This document shows positions 34,499-44,651 of a stretch of DNA of 64,000 bases, piece by piece; position 1 is the first letter of the stretch, and each line of letters opens with the position of its first letter. Location of the stretch: positions 6,108,272 through 6,172,271 of the forward strand of contig CP073041.1 of the NCBI GenBank assembly GCA_025370055.1, given 5' to 3'. This DNA is from Woronichinia naegeliana WA131. Lineage in GTDB: Bacteria > Cyanobacteriota > Cyanobacteriia > Cyanobacteriales > Microcystaceae. The position numbers and the translations under genes are program-made. The notes beneath the pieces were generated by a model. It saw only the letters and a list, made by a program, of their open reading frames with translations, searched no databases and had not been told where the DNA came from.

Positions 34499-37400
34499 AT
34501 GGCCATCAACCCTGCCTTGACTCTTGCCTATAACCAACTCAGCACCTTTGCGGGTTTGGATGATTTCTGGAGTCGTTTTGATACGGCGTTTCGTACCAAT
34601 TATGACGCACAATGGCTGGCGGGAGATTTTAGTCTGTTTCCCCAGATTAAAGTCGTCAGTGACACTTTGCTGGGCAATGCCTCCGCGGCCTATAAAACCG
34701 AATCTAATACTGTTTATTTGTCGGACAGTGTTGTAAAAACAGTGACTCCTTCTGCGCTCAATGCCTTGATTCTCAAAGAAATGGGGCATTTTGTAGAGGC
34801 TAAGGTCAATCAATCTGAATACCCAGGGGAAGCGGGAAAATTATTTGCCCAGGAGGGGCAAAGTATTGATTTAAGTTCTAGTGCATTAAAAACAATCCTA
34901 TTACAACAGCCATTCATTGCCGCCGCGACTCCAGTGGTATATGAAACCATTACCCTTTCTCTTAATCCTTACAGTACTTACAGTTATAAATATTCTGGCA
35001 GTAATGTGATTTGGGTCGATAGTAAAGGCTCTAATTCGGTGTTAAAGCTCTATAATGGCAGTACCACCACGGCCATTGCCAATAGTGCCTATAGCTCTAT
35101 TAGCGATTATTCGATCTCTGGTAGCACGGTAGTTTATGCCAAGCAAAACGAAATTTACCGATACAGTGCTGGAACCACCACGAAGCTGACCAATAACACC
35201 ATTTCTGACTATGCTCCCCAGATTGATGGCAGCACGGTTGTTTGGTATGCCAATGATGGTACGGATGTAGAGATCTTTCGCAATAATGGGACAACTACAA
35301 CCCAATTAACCAATAACAGCACCAATGAATATGACCTCAAGTTATCTGGAACTTATGCTGTTTGGGCGGGCTGGGATGGTAATGACTACGAGATTTATCT
35401 TAATAATGGGACAACCACAACCCAATTAACCAATAACAGCACTGATGACTATAATCCTATTCTTTCGGGTAATCAGGTCGCCTGGTTGGGGTGGAATGGC
35501 ACTGCTGAAAATTTGTTTTACTATAACGGCAGCGCGACGAGTCAAGTTACCAGCAATCTAGATGTCTATAATCCTCAAATTTCAGGAGATAAGCTGGTTT
35601 ACAGCAAATTTGATGGTACAAATTATTCGCTTCAACTTTACAACGGAACAAGCAAAACAACGACTCAATTGTCTAGTTCGCTAGAATATAGCTATGGCGG
35701 TTTTGAAATTGATGGTAACTCAGTGGCTTGGATTGAAATAAGTACGGTTCCCAACAATTATGGCGTTTTTCTAAAACTTTATAATGGTACTTCCACTGCC
35801 ACCATTACTACGACGAGTTATTATGACTTCACACTTGCGGGCAATAAAGTTGCTTACCTTAATTATGATCCTACTAGTGGTGGCAGTCAAATTTTCCTGT
35901 ATGATGGCACACTGAGTACTCCTACTAACACCCAGATTACGGCAGAGGGGTTTAATTATAATTATCTGGCTATTGTTGGAAATAGTTTTATTTCACAAAA
36001 GGGCGGCGGCGGCCTTTATGTGACTCGACCTTCAACTAAGCCGATTCTGAGCATTAATAATGTCACCGTTGTGGAAGGCCAAACCTCTCCTCAAAACGCC
36101 GTTTTAGCGGTCACTCTCTCGGCTGCCAGTACTGTTCCCGTCACTGTTCAATACACAACATCCTCTGTTTCCGCTTACAGTGGTTTAGACTATACGACTA
36201 CCACTGGCACTTTGAGCTTTGCGGCCGGAGAACTGAGCAAAAACATCAGTGTTCCTATCCTGAATGACGACTACTCAGAATATGATGAAACCTTTACCGT
36301 TAAACTTTCCAATGCCGTCGGAGCAGTTTTCGTTCCTAACCAAAATATCGGAACTGTCACCATTACGGATACTCTACAAACCAGCGTTACTACCATCTTA
36401 CCGGCCGGAGTTGAAAACCTTACTTTAACAGGCACCGCAAATATCAATGGAACTGGCAACAGTAATAGTAACAAAATCCAAGGCAATAGTGGCAATAACG
36501 TATTGGATGGCCAGGGAACAACAGGGTATAGCGATCAGTTAATTGGTGGGGCTGGTAATGATACTTATATTGTGAGTGGGTCGTCTTATTCCACATACAT
36601 TACTGAAAACGCAAATGAAGGAGTTGACACTGTTCAATTCTCATCTACCAATTCCTATGACAGTTATACTTTGGCAGCTAACCTAGAAAACCTGACCATT
36701 ACTGGTACAATTGGCAATGGTGGTTATGGTAATTCACTGGATAATGTTATTACTGGCAATAGTAGTGGCAATTATCTAAGTGGTTACGCAGGAAATGACA
36801 CCCTCAATGGTGGTACTGGTAATGATCAACTTTCTGGGGGAGATGGTAATGACATTCTTAATGGCGATTCAGATAATGATTCGCTGTATGGTGACGCAGG
36901 AAATGATACCCTTAATGGTGGTACTGGTAATGATTACCTGTTTGGTGGTACTGGTGATGATATCTATATTGTCGATAGTACGGCTGATTCTGCCCTCGAA
37001 AACCCCAACGAAGGAACCGACACTATTCAATCCTCTGTAACCTTCTCGCTTGCCACTTTCTACAGTTTAGAAAACCTGACCTTAACTGGCTCCAGTGCTA
37101 TTAACGGGACAGGCGACACCAACAACAACGTCCTAACAGGCAATGGGGCCAATAATCTTCTCAATGGTGATACAGGTAACGACATTCTGACTGGGGCAGC
37201 CGGAAAAGATACTCTCACGGGTGGGGCAGGTATCGACAAATTTGGTTACAAAACCCTAACCGATTCTCTCTTAGCCAACTATGACCTGATTACCGACTTC
37301 AACGCAACGACTGGCAATGATCTGTTCCTTGTCACCACCGCACGAGCCGGATTTACTACTGGCTTAACGGTTGCTACCCTTGATGCAACAGGGATTGGCA

Positions 37401-37588
37401 CTGCCTTAACCACTACGAGTTTTGCTGCGAATTTTGCTGCCCAATTTACCTTTACCAGTGGAACGACTACTCGTACTTTTGTGGCGATTAATGATGCAAC
37501 AGCCGGTTTTAATGCCAGTACTGACTCCATTGTGGAAGTGACAGGTTTAACCGGAACCTTGGTAATGGGTAACTTTGTTACAGCTTAA
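34499..37588 (+). CDS. RTX/Calx-beta secreted protein with propeller-like repeats
   Basis: The 1029-residue protein shares its N-terminal domain with the larger RTX protein (LAYNQLSTFAGLDDFW; WLAGDFSLFPQIKVVSD; LKEMGHFVEAKVN). Residues about 145-510 contain repeated blocks such as NNGTTTTQLTNNST and ISGxxVVY/AWxG that look like beta-propeller blades. A Calx-beta domain (about 517-625), RTX repeats and a C-terminal segment typical of type I secretion substrates (GKDTLTGGAGIDKFGYKTL, then VEVTGLTGTLVMGNF) follow. No signal peptide is seen. Function is unknown; an extracellular calcium-binding adhesin or enzyme is plausible. Confidence 0.88.
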   Translation: MAINPALTLAYNQLSTFAGLDDFWSRFDTAFRTNYDAQWLAGDFSLFPQIKVVSDTLLGNASAAYKTESNTVYLSDSVVKTVTPSALNALILKEMGHFVEAKVNQSEYPGEAGKLFAQEGQSIDLSSSALKTILLQQPFIAAATPVVYETITLSLNPYSTYSYKYSGSNVIWVDSKGSNSVLKLYNGSTTTAIANSAYSSISDYSISGSTVVYAKQNEIYRYSAGTTTKLTNNTISDYAPQIDGSTVVWYANDGTDVEIFRNNGTTTTQLTNNSTNEYDLKLSGTYAVWAGWDGNDYEIYLNNGTTTTQLTNNSTDDYNPILSGNQVAWLGWNGTAENLFYYNGSATSQVTSNLDVYNPQISGDKLVYSKFDGTNYSLQLYNGTSKTTTQLSSSLEYSYGGFEIDGNSVAWIEISTVPNNYGVFLKLYNGTSTATITTTSYYDFTLAGNKVAYLNYDPTSGGSQIFLYDGTLSTPTNTQITAEGFNYNYLAIVGNSFISQKGGGGLYVTRPSTKPILSINNVTVVEGQTSPQNAVLAVTLSAASTVPVTVQYTTSSVSAYSGLDYTTTTGTLSFAAGELSKNISVPILNDDYSEYDETFTVKLSNAVGAVFVPNQNIGTVTITDTLQTSVTTILPAGVENLTLTGTANINGTGNSNSNKIQGNSGNNVLDGQGTTGYSDQLIGGAGNDTYIVSGSSYSTYITENANEGVDTVQFSSTNSYDSYTLAANLENLTITGTIGNGGYGNSLDNVITGNSSGNYLSGYAGNDTLNGGTGNDQLSGGDGNDILNGDSDNDSLYGDAGNDTLNGGTGNDYLFGGTGDDIYIVDSTADSALENPNEGTDTIQSSVTFSLATFYSLENLTLTGSSAINGTGDTNNNVLTGNGANNLLNGDTGNDILTGAAGKDTLTGGAGIDKFGYKTLTDSLLANYDLITDFNATTGNDLFLVTTARAGFTTGLTVATLDATGIGTALTTTSFAANFAAQFTFTSGTTTRTFVAINDATAGFNASTDSIVEVTGLTGTLVMGNFVTA

Positions 37589-37707
37589 CTTCGGATTTTT
37601 TGAATCGGGCGCAAGCCTTGCGCCCCCTACACAATTGTTTTTTTAAATGGATAATTATCAACTATTCATTATCAATTATCAATTATCAATTATCAGCGAT
37701 CGCTATT

Positions 37708-37734
37708 CAAAAAGCCACCCTAAGAAGAGTGGCC
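37708..37734 (-). terminator. Rho-independent terminator of glnA
   Basis: On the minus strand, gccac-tcttcttagg-gtggc forms a hairpin followed directly by ttttt. It lies 30-56 bp beyond the glnA stop. Plus-strand transcription from the convergent RTX gene has no T-run here. Confidence 0.8.
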
Positions 37735-37763
37735 TAATGATACAAAGCTAATAGCTTAAAAAG

Positions 37764-39185
37764 TTAACAATCGTAATAGAGCGCAAACTCATAGGGGTGT
37801 GGACGCAGACGCATGGGGTTCACTTCATTATCTAGCTTGTACTCAATCCAGCTTTCGATAAAGTCGGTGGTAAAGACTCCTGTATCGGTCAAGAAGCCAT
37901 GATCCTGTTCGAGGGCTTCTAGAGCAGCTTCCAAAGAGCCAGGTGTAGAAGGAATTTTGGCCAACTCTTCAGGGCTGAGATCGTAGATATCTACGTCAAG
38001 AGGTTCCCCTGGATCAATCTGGTTTTTAATGCCATCGATTCCGGCACAAAGCATCGCCGCAAAAGCGAGGTAAGGATTGGAAGTGGCATCGGGACAACGG
38101 AACTCTAAACGCTTGGCTTTGGGATTCGTTCCCGATAAAGGAATCCGCACAGAAGCAGAACGATTGCCCTGGGAATAAGCTAAGTTAACGGGGGCTTCAA
38201 AGCCAGGAACCAGACGTTTGTAAGAATTTGTTGTGGGATTGGTGAGAGCGAGAAGAGCAGGAGCATGTTTGAGGATACCACCGATATACCAGAGAGCCAT
38301 CTCGCTTAAGCCCGCATATTTATCACCGGCAAAAAGTGGTTGACCGTTTTTCCAAATCGATTGGTGGGTGTGCATTCCCGATCCATTATCATTGAAAATC
38401 GGTTTGGGCATGAAGGTAACGGTTTTGCCGTACTTTTTGGCCACATTTTTAATGCAATATTTATAGAGCATTAAGTTATCAGCAGACTTGACCAAGGTAT
38501 CAAATTTAATCCCTAATTCGTTTTGACCACCCGTTGCCACTTCATGGTGATGTTTTTCGATAGGAACCCCGAATTTAGCCATCGTCAATAGCATTTCGGT
38601 ACGAATATCTTGAGCAGTGTCAGTCGGCGCGACGGGGAAGTAACCTTGTTTATAGCCAGGCTTATAACCGAGGTTGGCTCCTCCCTCTTCTCGTCCACTA
38701 TTCCAGCGACCTTCAACACTATCGACATAGTAATAGCTGGTATTTTCAGTTTGACCGAAACGAACATCATCTAACAGGAAGAACTCAGCTTCAGGTCCAA
38801 AGTAGGCGGTGTCTCCAATACCAGTACTTTGTAAAAATTCAACGGCTTTAGCGGCGATCGTACGAGGGTCGCGGTTATACCATTCTCCAGTACGAGGCTC
38901 CTTGATGCTACAGATCATGTGGAGCGTTTTCTCTTGATAGAATTCATCAATATAAGCCGTTGTCGGATCGGGAACCATGCACATATCCGATTCGTTGATG
39001 GCTTTCCAACCGCGAATACTGGAACCATCAAAGGGAACTCCCTCTGTAAAAGAATTTTCATCAATTTGATCGTAGTAGAACGAACAATGCTGCCAAATAC
39101 CAGGGGTGTCGATAAATTTTAGGTCAATAATCTGGATGTTTTCATCTTGAATCCATTTCAGGACATCTTGGGGGGTCTGGGGCAT
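37764..39185 (-). CDS. glnA: Glutamine synthetase type I
   Basis: ATG 39185 is chosen because a ggag site precedes it and [12 protein letters not shown] matches the family; the frame is open to 39212. The 473-residue enzyme has all GSI landmarks: FDGSSIRGW, the metal-binding GPEAEFF, the [10 protein letters not shown] block, the ATP motif [25 protein letters not shown], and the C-terminal [12 protein letters not shown]. It condenses ammonium and glutamate and is the main ammonium-assimilating enzyme in cyanobacteria. No adenylylation-type MxPLYDLP tail is seen, as expected for cyanobacteria, which control it through inactivating factors and NtcA. Confidence 0.98.
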   Translation of the reverse strand: MPQTPQDVLKWIQDENIQIIDLKFIDTPGIWQHCSFYYDQIDENSFTEGVPFDGSSIRGWKAINESDMCMVPDPTTAYIDEFYQEKTLHMICSIKEPRTGEWYNRDPRTIAAKAVEFLQSTGIGDTAYFGPEAEFFLLDDVRFGQTENTSYYYVDSVEGRWNSGREEGGANLGYKPGYKQGYFPVAPTDTAQDIRTEMLLTMAKFGVPIEKHHHEVATGGQNELGIKFDTLVKSADNLMLYKYCIKNVAKKYGKTVTFMPKPIFNDNGSGMHTHQSIWKNGQPLFAGDKYAGLSEMALWYIGGILKHAPALLALTNPTTNSYKRLVPGFEAPVNLAYSQGNRSASVRIPLSGTNPKAKRLEFRCPDATSNPYLAFAAMLCAGIDGIKNQIDPGEPLDVDIYDLSPEELAKIPSTPGSLEAALEALEQDHGFLTDTGVFTTDFIESWIEYKLDNEVNPMRLRPHPYEFALYYDC

Positions 39186-39235
39186 GGGTAACTCCTTGAT
39201 TAAGGTTATCAATATTTTTCTGTCTCAAAACTCTG

Positions 39236-39277
39236 ATCCTAGTAACTGATTTGTTCGGACTTTGTATCTAAATATAC
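39236..39277 (-). promoter_or_regulatory. NtcA-activated promoter of glnA
   Basis: GTA-N8-TAC (gtatctaaatatac, 39264-39277) is a perfect NtcA consensus. On the minus strand it is followed after exactly 22 bp by TAGGAT (39241-39236), matching the TAN3T -10 element. This is the canonical class II NtcA arrangement known for glnA in cyanobacteria, so expression should rise when 2-oxoglutarate signals nitrogen limitation. Confidence 0.93.
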
Positions 39278-39476
39278 AGAAACTATGGGATCAATCTTAA
39301 TTGACTGTGAAGAATCGGGAAATTCAGACAAGGAGTGCGATCGCTGCTATTCTGGAGACAATTAAGTTTAACTAACAGTACAGACGGCAATTCTTGAGTC
39401 AACTAACCATTAAGATAACCTGGTTTTGTTATCTAATGTGAAACTAATTTACCCATAGGGGTGTAAATAAACAAAA

Positions 39477-41156
39477 ATGGCTACAACTTCTGATTCTCGT
39501 CATAAAAAGCGGAAAATGAGTTCTTTGTTACTGGCAATAGGAGCAACTTTTTTAACCCTCATTCCCGCCCAAGCTGCCGAAAAGATTTTTTTTACCTATG
39601 ATCCCTTAAATGTTTCAGTGCGGGTTAGCTCCCTCGAACTATTTGCCAAAGAGGGAAAAATTGATAAAAATTTAGCCTTTTATCTGCAATTTGCGAGTTC
39701 AGAACAAAAACAAGCCTTCCGAGAAGCCTTGTCGAAAACAGTGCCTCTGTCCCCTGTGGTAATCTCCCGTTTTTTTAATACCAGCATCGGAGAAGATATT
39801 CTGACACGTTTAGGAGGCGGTATTACCATTCAAGGCGGCAGAAATGGAAAATATGCTTTAAGAGCCGCTTTTGTTCAGGCAGCCCTTGATCCGGATGGCT
39901 TTAGCTTAATAAATGTCCTCAGAAAATTGCCAACGGATATGCAGCTTCAAGGGCCACTTCTGTTGGGATTTGCTAAGGAAGCCACCCTGTTTATCGATGC
40001 GACAGAAACGTTAATTACTGAGTTTCGTAAGCTTACGGCAGAGGAAGCCGCAACCGATCCCCGTGTAGATTATTCTCAACTGCCCGATCTTCGTCAACCT
40101 GGCCCCTATCAGTTGACAAAACAGGTCTGGAACTTGACTGATGCCAGCCGTAATCGATCTTTATACGTCGATGTTTATATTCCCCAAAACTTGACAGCCG
40201 GAAAAACACCTGTAATCGTTTTTTCTCATGGATTAGCTTCTCGACCAGAGGATTACGCGCAGGGTCTAGAACGCTTGGCTTCCTATGGCTTTGTTGTCGC
40301 GGCTCCCCAGCATCCTGGTAGCGATAGCATTTGGGCCAAGGAAGTTTTAGAGGGCTATCATCGAGATGCGTTTGATCTGAATGATTTTATCAACCGACCT
40401 AAAGATATTAGTTTTGTCATTGATGAGCTAGAACGACGTAATGCTTCTCAGTTTCAAAATAGGCTGGATTTACAAAACGTGGGCATGGGCGGCCATTCCT
40501 TTGGGGGTTATACGGCTTTGGCGATCGCCGGTGCAGAAATTGATTTCGATCATCTCAAAAAAGAGTGCGATCGACTGTATAGCGGCGTTAATGTTGCCCT
40601 GTTATTAGAATGTCGTGCCTTAGATTTGCCCAGACAGTCCTATAATTTCCGAGATAAGCGGGTTACGGCGGTATTTGCAGCGAATCCTGTCAATCGTGGT
40701 ATTTTTGGGCCAAAAGGACTCAGCAAAATCACGATTCCCATCATGCTTGCTTCCGGCAGTTATGATCCCGCAACGCCGCCTGCCTTGGAACAAGCTGCTT
40801 CTTTTACCTGGTTAGGGAGTCCTCAGAAATATTGGGCGATGGTAGAAGGTCAGGCCCATGTCAATTTTTCGGAATTGGATGCAGGTCTGAGTAAGAGCAT
40901 TGAATCTCTAACGCAATTGACTTTACCCAGCCAGGATCTGATCATAGATTATGCTTCCTCTATTCAGATTCCCTTTTTTGAAATTTATCTGAATCAAAAT
41001 GAAAAATTTCGTCCCTATTTACAATCTGCCTATGCGGAATATCTCAGTCAAGGTAAAGAGTTTAAATTGGATTTTATCAGCCAGGCTTCTGTCCCGAAGT
41101 TAATTGATGCGATTGAAAGATTTAAGCGGGAACATGGTGCATTTTCTCCTAAATAA
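39477..41156 (+). CDS. Secreted DUF1400 alpha/beta hydrolase
   Basis: The 559-residue protein has a signal peptide (SSLLLAIGATFLTLIPAQAAE) and an N-terminal DUF1400 domain (about 35-165). An alpha/beta hydrolase domain follows, related to platelet-activating-factor acetylhydrolases and dienelactone hydrolases. The nucleophile lies in GMGGHSFGGYTALA (about residues 338-351), and an acid and a His (EGQAHVNFSE) are placed as expected. It probably acts outside the plasma membrane on an ester or lipid; the substrate is unknown. This domain pair is common in cyanobacteria. It is divergent from glnA. Confidence 0.85.
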   Translation: MATTSDSRHKKRKMSSLLLAIGATFLTLIPAQAAEKIFFTYDPLNVSVRVSSLELFAKEGKIDKNLAFYLQFASSEQKQAFREALSKTVPLSPVVISRFFNTSIGEDILTRLGGGITIQGGRNGKYALRAAFVQAALDPDGFSLINVLRKLPTDMQLQGPLLLGFAKEATLFIDATETLITEFRKLTAEEAATDPRVDYSQLPDLRQPGPYQLTKQVWNLTDASRNRSLYVDVYIPQNLTAGKTPVIVFSHGLASRPEDYAQGLERLASYGFVVAAPQHPGSDSIWAKEVLEGYHRDAFDLNDFINRPKDISFVIDELERRNASQFQNRLDLQNVGMGGHSFGGYTALAIAGAEIDFDHLKKECDRLYSGVNVALLLECRALDLPRQSYNFRDKRVTAVFAANPVNRGIFGPKGLSKITIPIMLASGSYDPATPPALEQAASFTWLGSPQKYWAMVEGQAHVNFSELDAGLSKSIESLTQLTLPSQDLIIDYASSIQIPFFEIYLNQNEKFRPYLQSAYAEYLSQGKEFKLDFISQASVPKLIDAIERFKREHGAFSPK

Positions 41157-41264
41157 TCATGACAAATACAGATGACCCATCAAACACCCATTCTCTTGAT
41201 AGCTAGTTTGAGCGAATTAGGATAAGATGAAGTATCTAAAAAGTGGATCGGGTAAATTCTGTTT

Positions 41265-41915
41265 ATGAACCGAGACTTTCAACCACAATTGCAAAAATTG
41301 ATTGAGCGGGATGGGCAATCTGGCCACATCAAAACGCTTCTGATGGTCAGTTTTTGGGCGATCGCGGGTGGAGTTATCGGACTGCCGGTGCAAGCTTTAC
41401 CCCAATCATCATTGCCAATCCCTAGCCAAATTGCCGTTAATCCAGAGGATGTCGTTGTGAGTGGGGAAAAAGGGAACTACGTTGTGCGTTTATTCGTAAA
41501 TAGTTCTAAGGAAAATGTGTGGAAAATCCTGACTGGCTATACCGAATTATCCCGTTTTATGCCGGATGTGATCTCTAGTAAAGTCATTGAAAGTAAGGGA
41601 AGCCAAAAAATACTCGATCAAGTCTATTCTAGTGCTTATACTTTAGGCTTAAAGGCAAAAGTACGATTACAGGTGACAGAATCCTATCTCAAAGGCCTTA
41701 ATATTGAACTTGTTAAAGCCGATTATTTAAGAAGTTTTCACGGCACCTGGACAATTGAAAAAGCACCCAATCACCCGAAACAGTTACTTCTCACCCATGC
41801 GATTAAAATAGATCCCAAAATTGATTTTGGCAAAGATATTTTCTATCAATTTTATCGAGAGGGATTAGAAGAAACGATGATTCGTTTAAAAAAAGAAATT
41901 GAATCTGGTTCCTAA
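41265..41915 (+). CDS. SRPBCC (START-like) domain protein with N-terminal signal
   Basis: The 216-residue product has a hydrophobic segment (TLLMVSFWAIAGGVIGLPVQAL, about 26-47) that could be a late signal peptide or anchor. A START/polyketide-cyclase-like fold follows: VRLFVNSSKENVWKILTGYTELSRFMPDVISSKVIES is the usual first strand-helix-helix unit. Such domains form a hydrophobic ligand cavity; the ligand is unknown. It follows the DUF1400 hydrolase by 108 bp in the same direction and may be cotranscribed. Confidence 0.75.
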   Translation: MNRDFQPQLQKLIERDGQSGHIKTLLMVSFWAIAGGVIGLPVQALPQSSLPIPSQIAVNPEDVVVSGEKGNYVVRLFVNSSKENVWKILTGYTELSRFMPDVISSKVIESKGSQKILDQVYSSAYTLGLKAKVRLQVTESYLKGLNIELVKADYLRSFHGTWTIEKAPNHPKQLLLTHAIKIDPKIDFGKDIFYQFYREGLEETMIRLKKEIESGS

Positions 41916-41919
41916 TTCA

Positions 41920-43530
41920 TCATTTATCACGCCAAAAAACGAGGCGATCGCTCAGGGATTGAATACGGGTACCAGGATAATAAAAAGAGAGAATTTTTTC
42001 CGGCGACCAGCCTAACTGAGCTAACTTATAGGAACCAAATTGACTCATCCCGACCCCATGCCCTAAGCCGCCACCGACAAAGGTGAATCCTAGTAATTTC
42101 TGATTTTTATCGTAAATGGGATCAACGTAAAATAGGGTACTACGAGGGGGTGAAAAAGCGCTGCGGGCTTCATTTTTGGCTAATTCAATTATGCCCTTAT
42201 TCGTCGTTACCTGTAGGATCAAAACTCGTCCTGACGGCGATCGCTTAGTGATCTGGATATTTTGAATGGTGGTAAAATCCGCTAGAGGATGCTGACGTTT
42301 TTTCAGATAAGTATGCAGATCCTGATTAAGATCATCTAGTTTCGCTTGAACACGCCACCGAAAAACCGATCTTCCTGTCTCATTAAAACCGTCTTTGAGA
42401 CCAATAAATTTACGAAATTCCGCTTCATTTTCGAGGGAGTTTTGAGCTAGATCCCAAACTTGTTGGGAAGAATCAATCAAGATTCGTAAATAGGGACGTT
42501 CGGCTCCGTTCCAAACATCGCTAAATTTAGCCGTCACCCCCCCCGTCGTTGAAGAATAGAGGGCATCCACCAACTCGTCATTGTAGGTCAGGACTAAGCC
42601 CTTGGTATCCGATATGGCTCGATCCGCCTGAAGATTCGTCTCTTTTAAACCGAAATAAACCTGACAATGGGTGGTAGCGCAAAGTTCGTAATTATCTGCC
42701 TCAAAACGTCGTAGATTTCGTAGGGCATAGGTACGAGCAATAATAGTTTGGGCCTTAGCCGCATTTTCCGGTGCATTTTGGCCAATTTCGTGGGGAACGA
42801 CTCCGCGTAGGTAGGTTTCGAGGGGAACGTTATTCACCAGGGTATAGTCCCCGTAGGCATTGGTCTGTAGCTTTAAACTGCCGCCATAGAGTTGAGCCCG
42901 TTGTTTTCCCGCCGTCACCTGAATCAGATTAGTGGGGGTTGTGACTTCTAGATCGTTGGTGAGATAGGATTTGCCATTTACATTCAAAACCGCTTGAGGT
43001 TTAATCCGCACGACTTCACTGGAAAGATAGGGGATTTGATAACCCTTCTCCCGTAAACTTTGCAATAACCAACGTCTTACTAAAGGACTACTATAAACGT
43101 CTCGTTTTGCCCATACTTGCCAGCGATCGGGCTGGGTAATTTCGACGGGAACCCCTAAGGCTCGCCACTGATTCGCGCTGTCTTCCGCCGTTTCAAAGGT
43201 GGCATGGTCACTTAAGACCAGTCGTTCCTCTAAAAATGGGGCAGATAAATTTGTTTCAGCGATCGCCAACTGAGCCTGTTTACTTTCAATCGTCTGACGT
43301 TCTCCCTGTTCGTCCAGAAACCGAATCGTTAAAATCTCTCCTTTAGGGCCTTTTAAGCTCAATTGATCTTTATTTTCATCGCCAAATCGCTGAATAATAC
43401 CCACTTTGAGGTCAATATCCTTTGCCTGGGCCGATGACATTGCCAACCCTAACCCTGGTAGAGAAACCAGAGAAAAGAAAAATAAGGATAGATAATACGT
43501 CAAGGACTTTTGATAGACGGCAATGGGCAT
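41920..43530 (-). CDS. SpoIID/LytB domain protein
   Basis: The protein, about 536 residues from ATG 43530, has a signal peptide (LSLFFFSLVSLPGLGLAMSSAQA). The SpoIID domain is seen from NDLEVTTPTNLIQV through NVPLETYLRGVVPHEIG and KAQTIIARTYAL to the GLGHGVGMSQFG block. SpoIID of Bacillus is a lytic transglycosylase acting on denuded glycan strands, and the catalytic glutamate would be the one in VPHEIG. Cyanobacteria do not sporulate, so this is most likely a peptidoglycan-remodelling enzyme of the periplasm. The frame is open to TTG 43566. Confidence 0.85.
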   Translation of the reverse strand: MPIAVYQKSLTYYLSLFFFSLVSLPGLGLAMSSAQAKDIDLKVGIIQRFGDENKDQLSLKGPKGEILTIRFLDEQGERQTIESKQAQLAIAETNLSAPFLEERLVLSDHATFETAEDSANQWRALGVPVEITQPDRWQVWAKRDVYSSPLVRRWLLQSLREKGYQIPYLSSEVVRIKPQAVLNVNGKSYLTNDLEVTTPTNLIQVTAGKQRAQLYGGSLKLQTNAYGDYTLVNNVPLETYLRGVVPHEIGQNAPENAAKAQTIIARTYALRNLRRFEADNYELCATTHCQVYFGLKETNLQADRAISDTKGLVLTYNDELVDALYSSTTGGVTAKFSDVWNGAERPYLRILIDSSQQVWDLAQNSLENEAEFRKFIGLKDGFNETGRSVFRWRVQAKLDDLNQDLHTYLKKRQHPLADFTTIQNIQITKRSPSGRVLILQVTTNKGIIELAKNEARSAFSPPRSTLFYVDPIYDKNQKLLGFTFVGGGLGHGVGMSQFGSYKLAQLGWSPEKILSFYYPGTRIQSLSDRLVFWRDK

Positions 43531-43578
43531 GGATTGGTAATAGGGATAAACAAAAACAGTCAGCAATATCTTATAGGA

Positions 43579-43843
43579 GCAGCAATTCCAAATTCAGAAT
43601 GTAGTCCAAGATACAAAGTCTTGAAGTGCTTACGGTCAAGGGGTTTTGTTTCAATATGTGGAATCAGCGTAATGCTCTATTTAGTGATTGATCAAGTTTG
43701 TTTGCAGGTTGCTGACTCTCCAAGAGGCTAAGATTCGAGGAGGAAGTACAAAAAACGTCAGAAATCAGCGAAATCTCTCTTGACTCCATAAAAGCGAGAT
43801 AATGTCTGTATCTTATTTTATCGTTTGAATTTGGAATTGCTGC
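43579..43843. mobile_element. 265-bp element with perfect 18-bp inverted ends (putative MITE)
   Basis: gcagcaattccaaattca (43579-43596) and tgaatttggaattgctgc (43826-43843) are exact inverted repeats. The interior has no convincing gene. No clear target duplication was found. It fills the space between the divergent spoIID-like and CCB-like genes and is likely to influence their promoters. Confidence 0.6.
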
Positions 43844-43934
43844 GAAAAACGGTAGTATCTTGCAATATTTTGTAATATTTCGTGATAATAATAAAATCTG
43901 CTTACCGATCGCCCCTTCCTTAATAACTATTTTT

Positions 43935-44492
43935 GTGAATATTTCTGTTCTGACTTCAACCTTGATTCTGACATTGCTATCCCTCATTGGTCTGATCTTT
44001 TTTATTCGAGCCTCGGTGAAAGAGCGATCTAGTCTGCTGCAATGTTTAGTGGCTGCTTCGGATAGCGATCGCCTCAGTCAATTACAAAACTACTTTACCC
44101 AGCGAGCCTATCAGATTATTCAGGTCAATGCCGAGCAACAACAAGTCATTCTTGAAGGGTACGTTCGTCCCAGTTATTTTCTCGCTATTTTTTTAAGTAC
44201 GATGGCAGCCTTGGGATTACTCTGTTTTGCCCTCGTGTTAAATATGCTTCTGCCCAATCTAGGCAATAGTGCGATCGCGATCATTGTCCTCTTCCCCCTT
44301 GCCGGAATTTTCTATTGGCAAAAAGCCGGACGATTAGAACAAATTTCCCTCAGTGTTCACCCTCTCCCCACGGAGAAGCAAGCGGAGAATCGGCTAGAAA
44401 ATCACCTTCTCAGTATTCGTGGTCATCGGGATGAACTAACCCAACTCAAACAAGCATTTCCTTGGTCATGGCTAGGTGATACCCATTCTTAA
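43935..44492 (+). CDS. Predicted cytochrome b6f cofactor-assembly protein (CCB2/CCB4-like)
   Basis: Starting at GTG 43935 the product is about 185 residues: an N-terminal helix (TSTLILTLLSLIGLIFFIRASVKER), a soluble stretch (YFTQRAYQIIQVNAEQQQVILEGYVRPS) and two further helices (LAIFLSTMAALGLLCFALVL; AIAIIVLFPLAGIFYW). The FFIRASVK and EGxVRPSxFLA patterns match the 'cofactor assembly of complex C subunit B' proteins of cyanobacteria and plastids, which help attach haem c(i) to cytochrome b6. The frame is open to TTG 43860, but upstream residues do not fit the family. The assignment is from memory of the family. Confidence 0.65.
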   Translation: MNISVLTSTLILTLLSLIGLIFFIRASVKERSSLLQCLVAASDSDRLSQLQNYFTQRAYQIIQVNAEQQQVILEGYVRPSYFLAIFLSTMAALGLLCFALVLNMLLPNLGNSAIAIIVLFPLAGIFYWQKAGRLEQISLSVHPLPTEKQAENRLENHLLSIRGHRDELTQLKQAFPWSWLGDTHS

Positions 44493-44651
44493 TTCTTTTC
44501 TGTTAGTCTAGGAAGACATTTTTAGACCTCAAATACTGAAGTCCTTCCATAGCAAGACTTTTGAGCTATTAAGTTAGGAGAAAACACACAGTTTATTTTA
44601 TTCTCAGAAATAACGACAGAATACTTATTGAGCAAAGGTTGTAGAATTTGA

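Noticed and set aside
43664-43987. 107-codon reverse-strand ORF
   Set aside because: It spans the inverted-repeat element and the start of the membrane-protein gene, with no ribosome-binding site or recognisable motif.
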